A DNA stretch of 7,572 nt from Phycisphaera sp. (GTDB taxonomy: Bacteria > Planctomycetota > Phycisphaerae > Phycisphaerales > Phycisphaeraceae). Positions within the stretch are counted from its first letter, which is position 1. The number at the start of each line of letters is the position of its first letter. The stretch lies in the NCBI GenBank assembly GCA_029287335.1, contig JARFRI010000204.1:1-7572 (forward strand), read 5' to 3'. The translations under genes and the position numbers were made by a program. Shown piece by piece: positions 1 to 4,983 of the stretch. The notes beneath the pieces were generated by a model. It made no database searches, was not told where the DNA came from, and saw only the letters and a program-made list of their open reading frames with translations.

Positions 1-16
1 TGGGGCGGTGGTCATT

Positions 17-47
17 AGGGTCTGGGGTCTAGGGTGCGGGGTCTAGG
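17..47 (+). repeat. G-rich heptamer repeat, left arm
   Basis: After a leading AGGG, four heptamer-like units follow on the plus strand: TCTGGGG, TCTAGGG, TGCGGGG and TCTAGG. Four G-runs (18-20, 24-27, 32-34, 38-41) are separated by loops of 3, 4 and 3 bases, which fits the classical G-quadruplex pattern. The same unit recurs in reverse orientation at 143-180, so the two blocks form a large imperfect inverted repeat with about 95 bases between them. I do not recognise it as a named element. It resembles telomere-like or intergenic dispersed repeats, but only a genome-wide search could show dispersal. Confidence 0.75.
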
Positions 48-142
48 TCATTGTGACACAAGATAGATGCTTGTGGCGTCGAACCACGTCACGCAAAACG
101 AGCGCTTTGGTGATCGATTTAAATATTGTTGTTTAATACCAG
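48..142. other. Spacer between repeat arms, with short palindromes
   Basis: I see no credible gene here. The stretch holds an 11-base perfect dyad, TTGTGACACAA (51-61). It also holds a 6-bp stem with a 7-base loop, CACAAG (57-62) pairing with CTTGTG (70-75), which shares bases with the first dyad, so the two are mutually exclusive folds. An AT-rich block at about 117-139 contains the palindrome ATTTAAAT (117-124). No T-tract follows the hairpin on either strand, so a classical intrinsic terminator for ubiX is not evident. Any termination would have to come from the larger arm-to-arm fold or from Rho. Confidence 0.45.
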
Positions 143-180
143 CCTAGACCCCAGACCCCAGACCCTAGCCCCTAGACCCC
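143..180 (-). repeat. G-rich heptamer repeat, right arm (inverted)
   Basis: Read on the minus strand, this block is GGGG followed by TCTAGGG, GCTAGGG, TCTGGGG, TCTGGGG and TCTAGG, the same family as the left arm. The minus strand carries five G-runs of 3-4 with 3-4 base loops inside the block, and a further GGG at 182-184 just outside it. That is strong G-quadruplex potential in the DNA and in the ubiX transcript. The block overlaps the end of ubiX: its stop codon (165-167) and last four codons lie inside the repeat. A 14-base stretch, AGGGTCTGGGGTCT, is shared exactly with the left arm. Confidence 0.75.
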
Positions 181-806
181 ACCCGAACCTTCTCGCTCCA
201 GCGGATGTTCAGGTCGTGCTCGACATCGACAAGGTCCAGCACCCGTCCGACCACAAAGTCGACAAGATCACTGATCGTCTCGGGCATCATGTAGAACCCC
301 GGCTGGGCAGGACACACGATCGCGCCCGCTTCGGTGACGGTCTGCATGTTGCGGATGTCGATGAGCGACAAAGGCATCTCCCGGTGTACGAGCACGAGCT
401 TGCGACGTTCCTTCAGCGTCACGTGCGCGGCGCGATGCACCAGGTTCTGCCCAACGCCGGACGCGATCGCACCAAGCGAATTCGACGAGCAGGGGATCAC
501 GATCATGCCATCGTGCTTAAACGAGCCGGAGGCGATCGTCGCGCCCACATCGCGGAAGTTGTGCAGGATCAGGTTGTCTGGCTTCTCGCTCTCGCCCTCA
601 AACCCCGCCAATGAAGCAAGGCCAGACGGCGTCAGCCCTTCCAACCCCAACTCATCGTGCAAGAGCCGTTGTCCAAGCGGCGAGACGACCAGGTGTGTCT
701 CGATCCCCGCGGCGACGACCAGTTGTACGAGCCGATGGGCATACAACGCGCCACTGGCCCCGGTGATGGCAACGACGAGTCGGCGGTTTGCATGTGATTG
801 GGTCAT
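165..806 (-). CDS. ubiX: Flavin prenyltransferase UbiX
   Basis: UbiX transfers a dimethylallyl group from dimethylallyl phosphate to reduced FMN, giving prenylated FMN, the cofactor of UbiD-family (de)carboxylases. It is cytosolic and usually dodecameric. The 213-residue length is normal. Visible hallmarks are the FMN-binding ITGASGA loop (14-20), PCSSNSLGAIASG (105-117), R125, LKERRKL (131-137) with K132, R142-E143, Y172 and R188. With a shift of about three residues these match the Pseudomonas UbiX active-site residues as I recall them, and W203 fits a conserved C-terminal Trp. H128 sits where many homologues have Asp (RAADV). The ATG at 804-806 is supported by GGAG six bases upstream (813-816). 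It is the last gene of the minus-strand run, 39 bases after its neighbour. No UbiD or other ubiquinone/menaquinone gene is in view, so the partner is unknown. The final residues VGSRG and the stop are encoded by the G-rich repeat, suggesting the natural end was replaced. Confidence 0.95.
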   Translation of the reverse strand: MTQSHANRRLVVAITGASGALYAHRLVQLVVAAGIETHLVVSPLGQRLLHDELGLEGLTPSGLASLAGFEGESEKPDNLILHNFRDVGATIASGSFKHDGMIVIPCSSNSLGAIASGVGQNLVHRAAHVTLKERRKLVLVHREMPLSLIDIRNMQTVTEAGAIVCPAQPGFYMMPETISDLVDFVVGRVLDLVDVEHDLNIRWSEKVRVGSRG

Positions 807-845
807 CGGTCACTCCGTTCGCAGGTAGTTTAGGCGCTGTACTGA

Positions 846-1598
846 TTACTTCGCTTTGTTTCGCCGAACGGTTTCACGGGTGATGATCAACGCGTCTTGT
901 TGGACTTCCAGGCCGACCAGTCGCCCATCGCGCAGGCCGTCGGCACTGGGATCGATGGGCAACTCAAACGGCGGCACAGGGTTGCCCTGCATCAGGTCAA
1001 GCAGGATCCCGTCCTTGGCCTGGCTGGCGACGATCTGCGTGGCGGTTGCGACGGGCAATGGCAGCCGGCCGGCAGTGGCTTGTTTGAGCGTGCTGGTCAG
1101 CGTGCCGTTCTCGGCGACCGTGACCGCAAAGCTCAGCGCGATCACTTGGTCGATGTCTTGTGTTTTGATCTCGAAGCTGATCCGCAGCAGGCCGTCGCCG
1201 GGCGAGTCGATCATGGCCGACGGTGCGCTGTCGGGTATCTTGATACCGACCTCCGCGAGTAATTCGATGCCTTCGGTTTGTATCCATGTATTCAAATCCG
1301 CGTACGGGATCGTGATCGTTTTACGCTGGCCAAACAGGTCGGCCTCGGTCAGCGGCGTCTTCTCACCCGGGTCGCTCCACTGCGTCAATAGTTGATTACG
1401 CAGGGATTCACTGACGGCCTGCCGCTGCGCATCGGGCATCGCCGCGAGGCGCTGCTGTTCGTTATCCCAGTGTGCGGGCCTGCCATGAAAACTGAGATAG
1501 ACAAGCAGCGCCGCGAGACACAGCAGCACGAACAACGCCGCGAAGGCGAGCCCCAGCACTCGGACCCCTCGGCTGCGCTTGGCTGCCGTGCTGCTCAT
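846..1598 (-). CDS. Membrane-anchored protein of unknown function
   Basis: I do not recognise a specific family with confidence. The 250-residue protein has a short basic N-terminus (KRSRGVR) and one strong hydrophobic segment at about 14-36 with no clear signal peptidase site, so it is probably anchored in the inner membrane with its bulk outside the cytoplasm. Then come a Gln/Arg-rich helical stretch (46-75) and an alternating hydrophobic region with ITIPYADLNTWI (95-106), LLRISFEI (137-144) and ALSFAVTVAENGTLTSTL (154-171). This layout loosely recalls single-pass anchored beta-rich proteins of the DUF2140/YpmS type, with a 'sequence-LN-sequence' motif after the anchor, but that is only a resemblance. 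The ATG (1596-1598) overlaps the upstream gene's TGA as ATGA and is preceded by AAGAGG about seven bases away. That implies translational coupling and possibly a joint function with that gene. Confidence 0.8.
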   Translation of the reverse strand: MSSTAAKRSRGVRVLGLAFAALFVLLCLAALLVYLSFHGRPAHWDNEQQRLAAMPDAQRQAVSESLRNQLLTQWSDPGEKTPLTEADLFGQRKTITIPYADLNTWIQTEGIELLAEVGIKIPDSAPSAMIDSPGDGLLRISFEIKTQDIDQVIALSFAVTVAENGTLTSTLKQATAGRLPLPVATATQIVASQAKDGILLDLMQGNPVPPFELPIDPSADGLRDGRLVGLEVQQDALIITRETVRRNKAK

Positions 1599-2275
1599 CG
1601 CTTGGCCTCTTGCAATGCTTTGGCGGCCGACGCTAAGCGTTGGTGCAGGATCTCGTGATCATCGACGCAAGACAGCGCGTGTTCCAAGGCTTGCAGGTAC
1701 GCCAGCGACCCTGTCTTGGCATCGATCGCGGCGAGTGCAACATTGCCCAGCGCTTCGCTGGCCTGCATAAACCAGTGGGCGGGTGTCGGCGGGGCGATGG
1801 CCGCGGGATCGACCCATTGGCCTACCCAATCGCTTTTCGGCGCGGGCAGGTCAACGCTGATCTGCGGCCCGGCAAAGCTGGTGACCCGCCAAGTCGCGCT
1901 ATCCGATGCGTTGTCCGCAAAGAGCAGCTCAATGGGGCGATTACCGTCACGCACGGCATCGCCGATCGCTTTGGCATCCGTTGCGGTGCAAGGCCAAGTC
2001 AAGACGACACAGCCCTGTTCAATGTCCGCAACCTGCGCAGCGACGTCTTGTTCATCTTTAGGCGTCCCGAGCAGGATCGGCCCATCCAGCGCCGCCTGCC
2101 GTCGTTGCCGACGGGCCTCTTGCAATGGCATGAGCACACGCTGATACATCACCCAATCGGCCGCCTGCCGCGCTTGACCAAGCGCATCGACGCAGAGCGA
2201 TTCGCACCGCGCGTAGTCCAACTCGGCAAGGGCCTGGCTGGCGGTTTCCATTTGTTGGTCAAGGGTGGCAGGCAT
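1595..2275 (-). CDS. Soluble helical protein of unknown function, TPR-like ends
   Basis: This 226-residue protein has no signal peptide or membrane segment and is presumably cytoplasmic. Residues 7-60 form amphipathic helices of tetratricopeptide character (TASQALAELDYARCESLCVDAL), ending in a very basic stretch, EARRQRRQ. The middle (about 66-160) looks like a mixed alpha/beta domain with ILLGTPKDEQD and IELLFADNA. Residues 166-224 are again helical (HWFMQASEALGNVALAAID, then ALEHALSCVDDHEILHQRLASAAKALQ). TPR-like ends suggest protein binding, but no catalytic motif is visible and I cannot name a family. The start at 2273-2275 has no clear Shine-Dalgarno sequence. It lies 24 bases downstream of the permease stop, and reinitiation is plausible. 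Its stop overlaps the start of the membrane-anchored gene, so the pair probably works together. Confidence 0.8.
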   Translation of the reverse strand: MPATLDQQMETASQALAELDYARCESLCVDALGQARQAADWVMYQRVLMPLQEARRQRRQAALDGPILLGTPKDEQDVAAQVADIEQGCVVLTWPCTATDAKAIGDAVRDGNRPIELLFADNASDSATWRVTSFAGPQISVDLPAPKSDWVGQWVDPAAIAPPTPAHWFMQASEALGNVALAAIDAKTGSLAYLQALEHALSCVDDHEILHQRLASAAKALQEAKR

Positions 2276-2299
2276 CCGTTCATTCTAGCAGGCATCGTG

Positions 2300-3349
2300 C
2301 TACAGCCTCGGGACCACGATCATGATCGCGGGCAGCACGAGGCATAGGAAGATGAGCGTGTTGACGATCCAAACGCTCCCGGCCATGCGTGCGTCGAGGT
2401 GGAACAGGTTGGCGACGATGACGGTCTGGATCGCGGCGGGCATGAACGCGATGAGGATGAAGGTCTGATCGAGCATCGCTGGCGGCGGGACGGTGCCGAG
2501 GTTGCGCGCGATCAGTAGCAGGCCGAGGGTTAAGAGTGGCGTGGCGATGAACTTCACCGCGCCAAGGATCGCGTGTGACTTAAGGTGGGGCCGAAGGTGA
2601 TCGAAGTGCAGTCGCATGCCGATGCCGAAGTAGGCCGCCGCAGACCCCACAAAGATCAGGATCTTCATGAGGTACCAGTCGGTAACGATGGTTGGCACGG
2701 GGACTTTTGCATAGGCCAGAGTGATGCCTGCGGCGGAGGAGTAGAAGAGCATCGCCTTCCAATCGACGAAGCTCTTGTAGAGGATTCGGCCGAAGGGTTG
2801 CTTGTCTTGCCCGTCGCCTGCGAAGTGCTGGACCATGGGGAAGAGGAAGATGACGACGGCCATCGACATGGTCATCACGATGAGCAGGCCGTAGGCCAGC
2901 GCGCTGATCGAGAGTTTGTCGGCCTGGTCCGGTGAGAGGATGCCGCTGGGCCCGGCTTCTTGTCGCAGCAGTTCGCCGACCGGGAGGATGGCATAGGCGA
3001 GAAAGGCGCCCAGCGCGAAGCCGGAGTTGCGCAGCCCCGCGGCCAGCGCGAGGACGCCGACCTGGTTGCGCTTGAGCTTGATCGCCTTGGCCAGCGGGAT
3101 GATGAGGAAGGCGGGAATGACGACGAGCAGCGGCTCGATCGCGAGCACCCAGAGGTTGGCTGGGTCCGGGTCGAGGTGCCAGAGTGCCAGGAAACCTGCC
3201 GAGGACCAGAGGATGACGATGGTGACCCAGTGGACCTTTCGGCTGACGTCTTCGTGCAGCCAGCCGCGTTCGCGCGAGATATAGCCCGCCGCGATGGATA
3301 GGGCGCTGACTAGGGCGAGCGCGAAGAACTCGAGGGTGCGTGCGTCCAT
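2300..3349 (-). CDS. AEC-family (auxin efflux carrier-like) permease
   Basis: This is a 349-residue inner-membrane protein with about ten hydrophobic segments, near residues 6-24, 40-58, 67-90, 97-122, 146-172, 198-213 (weak), 226-246, 257-281, 295-315 and 322-346, split into two halves by a polar loop at 174-196. The first half contains GLRNSGFALGAFLAYAI (105-121), like the family's 'N-x-G-F' helix. The second half contains KFIATPLLTLGLLL followed by FMPAAIQTVIVANLFHLDARMAGSVW (302-327), matching the crossover helix and following loop of AEC transporters. Known bacterial relatives carry malate, malonate or other carboxylates and amino acids; the substrate here cannot be read from sequence. 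A loop of about 20 residues (125-146) between helices 4 and 5 seems long. The start lies four bases after the lysC stop with no obvious ribosome-binding site, so it is probably translated by coupling to lysC. That placement makes an aspartate-family amino acid a reasonable but unproven substrate. Confidence 0.85.
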   Translation of the reverse strand: MDARTLEFFALALVSALSIAAGYISRERGWLHEDVSRKVHWVTIVILWSSAGFLALWHLDPDPANLWVLAIEPLLVVIPAFLIIPLAKAIKLKRNQVGVLALAAGLRNSGFALGAFLAYAILPVGELLRQEAGPSGILSPDQADKLSISALAYGLLIVMTMSMAVVIFLFPMVQHFAGDGQDKQPFGRILYKSFVDWKAMLFYSSAAGITLAYAKVPVPTIVTDWYLMKILIFVGSAAAYFGIGMRLHFDHLRPHLKSHAILGAVKFIATPLLTLGLLLIARNLGTVPPPAMLDQTFILIAFMPAAIQTVIVANLFHLDARMAGSVWIVNTLIFLCLVLPAIMIVVPRL

Positions 3350-3353
3350 GGGC

Positions 3354-4712
3354 TTAGCTTAGTGCCCGTGTTTGGCCGTCCTCGGAGACAAACGCGGAGT
3401 AGATCGCTTGCACGGCTTTCTCAAAGTCCTGCACATCGGTGCCGACGATGATGTTCATCTCGCTTGAGCCCTGGTCGATCATGCGGATGTTGACATTCGC
3501 TGTGCCGAGCGCACCGAAGAGTTTGGCCGAGGTACCGGTTTGCTTGGCCATGCCTCGGCCGACCGTCGCGATCAGGGCCAAGTTGTTATCAAGCTCAATG
3601 CTGTCGGGCTTCACGGCCGTATGCAGCGCCGCGACAATGTCTTCGAGCTTGCCTTCTAAAGCGGTGTCTTCGATGACGACGCTGAGCGTATCGATGCCCG
3701 AAGGGATGTGCTCGAAGCTGACATTGAAGTCCGCCAGGACGCCCAAGACGCGCTTGCCGAAGCCGATCTCGGTGTTCATCATCGCCTTTTCGATCTGGAT
3801 GATCGTGAAGTCTTTTCGACCCGCGATGCCGGTGATCTGATAGGACTGCTTGGCACTGGGGTGGTCGTTAGAGACGATCAGCGTGCCGGGGTGGTCCGGG
3901 TCGTTGGTGTTACGGATGTTGACCGGGATGTTGGCCTGTCGAACGGGGAAGACGGCTTCGTCGTGGAGGACGCTTGCGCCGGAGTAGGACAACTCGCGTA
4001 GCTCGCGGTAGGTGACGGTTTCGATCGTGAAGGCGTCGGGGACGATGCGCGGGTCGGTGATGAGCAGGCCGTGGACATCGGTCCAGTTCTCGTAGACGGA
4101 CGCGTTGACGCCGCGCGCGATAATCGCGCCGGTGACATCGGACCCGCCTCGGCTAAAGGTCTTCACGTTCCCATCCAGCCCGGTGCCGAAGAACCCGGGG
4201 ATCACCGCGCGGTCGACATTGGCCAGGCGCTTGGCGAGGGTGGCGTAGGTCTTGTCTTCATCCAGTCGGCCGCGCTCGTTGAAGAAGATCAACTCGGTGG
4301 GATCGACGTAGTCGCACTGAAGCAGCTGGGCGATGATCCGCCCATTGATCGCTTCGCCCCGGCTGGCGGCGTAGTCCGCTGGCAGGCCACGCCGGCCGTG
4401 GTCAGCAATGATTGCTTCGGCTTCGGTGAGGATCGGCCCAAGGTCCAGCGACAGGCCAAGCTCGCTGACGATCCCTTGGAAGCGATCGCAGATCGGGTCC
4501 CACGCGTCGTCAAACTTCAGTCCCTTGCTCGCCAGGTCGTGGCATAGGTAGAGCAGGTCCGTGACCTTGGTGTCCTTGGGCTCGCGCTTGCCGGGCGCGG
4601 AGGGCACGACAAAGCGGCGGTCAGCGTCGCTCTGGACGATGGCCTGCATCTTGCGGATCTGCGGGGCGGAGGCCAGCGAGGTCCCGCCGAACTTGGCGAC
4701 TTTGGTGGGCAT
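3354..4712 (-). CDS. lysC: Aspartokinase (aspartate kinase), ACT-regulated
   Basis: The enzyme phosphorylates L-aspartate with ATP to 4-aspartyl phosphate, the committed step to lysine, diaminopimelate, methionine, threonine and isoleucine. The 452-residue protein shows KFGGTS (7-12), SRGEAING (117-124), GFFGTGLDGNVKTFSRGGSD (173-192), YENWTDVHG (207-215) and DPRIVPDAFTIETVTYRELRELSYSGASVLHDEA (220-253). Two ACT domains follow, at about 303-365 (with EIGFGKRVLGVLADFNVSFEHIPSGIDTLSVV) and 378-440, so feedback control by an end-product amino acid is expected. It is monofunctional, with no homoserine dehydrogenase domain. I chose the ATG at 4710-4712 because MPTKVAKFGGTS is the normal family N-terminus. 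The frame stays open upstream to a TTG at 4791-4793, which would add 27 low-complexity residues that look like leader. No clear Shine-Dalgarno sequence precedes the ATG (CCCCACC-ATG). It is the first gene of the minus-strand run, and its own promoter was not confidently found. Confidence 0.95.
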   Translation of the reverse strand: MPTKVAKFGGTSLASAPQIRKMQAIVQSDADRRFVVPSAPGKREPKDTKVTDLLYLCHDLASKGLKFDDAWDPICDRFQGIVSELGLSLDLGPILTEAEAIIADHGRRGLPADYAASRGEAINGRIIAQLLQCDYVDPTELIFFNERGRLDEDKTYATLAKRLANVDRAVIPGFFGTGLDGNVKTFSRGGSDVTGAIIARGVNASVYENWTDVHGLLITDPRIVPDAFTIETVTYRELRELSYSGASVLHDEAVFPVRQANIPVNIRNTNDPDHPGTLIVSNDHPSAKQSYQITGIAGRKDFTIIQIEKAMMNTEIGFGKRVLGVLADFNVSFEHIPSGIDTLSVVIEDTALEGKLEDIVAALHTAVKPDSIELDNNLALIATVGRGMAKQTGTSAKLFGALGTANVNIRMIDQGSSEMNIIVGTDVQDFEKAVQAIYSAFVSEDGQTRALS

Positions 4713-4793
4713 GGTGGGGCTTGACGGTGGGTTTGCGATCGAAAGCGAGCCTGACAAGATACCCCAACCTCGCCGCTCTCGCCGCTCGCTCAA

Positions 4794-4821
4794 TTGACGA
4801 AACGCCTTAAATCACTAGAAT
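4794..4821 (+). promoter_or_regulatory. Sigma70-type promoter for ppdK
   Basis: TTGACG (4794-4799) matches the -35 consensus at five of six positions. TAGAAT (4816-4821) matches the -10 consensus at five of six, and the 16-base spacer is within the accepted range. Transcription would start near 4828, leaving a leader of about 155 bases before the ppdK ATG. The box lies just beside the TTG that would open the extended lysC frame, so the two divergent units are close together. Confidence 0.6.
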
Positions 4822-4891
4822 CTGTCCTCTCCCCCGGCGGTGCGATACCCCGCGAAACGGACGAGACTTGTGTTAATCAACGGTTCACAAC

Positions 4892-4908
4892 CCGCCTTAG
4901 GATGGCGG
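4892..4908 (+). promoter_or_regulatory. GC hairpin in the ppdK leader
   Basis: CCGCC (4892-4896) pairs with GGCGG (4904-4908) around a 7-base loop, giving a five-base-pair all-GC stem in the predicted 5' leader of ppdK. No U-tract follows, so it is not an intrinsic terminator. It might be a small stability or translation element, or chance in GC-rich DNA. Confidence 0.3.
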
Positions 4909-4967
4909 CGTTGAGGGCCGATTCCCTTGTTGTTTCTCGCTTTAGAGAACTCCGGATCCCCCGCAAA

Positions 4968-4972
4968 AAGGA
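4968..4972 (+). promoter_or_regulatory. Shine-Dalgarno-like AAGGA before ppdK
   Basis: AAGGA ends 11 bases before the ATG at 4984, slightly longer than optimal spacing. It supports the upstream start that includes the Lys/Thr-rich tail. A second, weaker AAGG (5035-5038) stands eight bases before an in-frame ATG at 5047, where the conserved enzyme sequence begins, so both starts are possible. Confidence 0.5.
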
Positions 4973-4983
4973 CACGCGCGATC

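Larger units (their letters stand above)
4713..4983. other. Divergent intergenic region between lysC and ppdK
   Basis: These 271 bases separate two divergently transcribed genes and must hold the promoters of both. The ppdK promoter is recognisable (see 4794-4821). For lysC I find no convincing -35/-10 pair: a TATCTT at 4756-4761 on the minus strand is a possible -10 but has no matching -35. A 9-base tandem duplication, GAGCGGCGA twice on the minus strand (about 4771-4788), lies in the lysC leader. A dyad, TTGTG (4868-4872) with CACAA (4886-4890) 13 bases apart, could be an operator, but the half-sites are short. No tRNA or recognisable riboswitch is seen. Confidence 0.6.

Noticed and set aside
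107..137. Possible plus-strand promoter TTGGTG-N19-TTTAAT in the repeat spacer
   Set aside because: The spacer is too long and both boxes are weak. It would drive only antisense transcription across ubiX, so support is insufficient.
17..180. CRISPR array reading of the heptamer blocks
   Set aside because: The units are 7 bases, contiguous and without unique spacers, and the two blocks are in opposite orientation. No cas genes are present.
126..614. Plus-strand frame of 162 codons starting in the repeat spacer
   Set aside because: It is antisense to ubiX, and its early residues are simply translated repeat (DPRPQTLAPRP).
2268..2296. Nine-base direct repeat GCAGGCATC at 2268-2276 and 2288-2296, around the start of the TPR-like gene
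   Set aside because: Only nine bases match and the flanks do not extend. This is compatible with chance, and no attachment site or insertion is indicated.
1640..2347. Open frame of 235 codons on the plus strand opposite the TPR-like unknown gene
   Set aside because: The minus-strand frame fits the operon with an ATGA overlap and has a protein-like helical composition. The plus-strand product is Arg/Gly/His-rich without recognisable domains and runs into the permease gene.
4868..4890. CRP-like binding site reading of TGTG...TCACA
   Set aside because: The spacing between half-sites is about 11 rather than the 6 of CRP sites, and no CRP gene or context is in view. It is kept only as an unnamed weak dyad.
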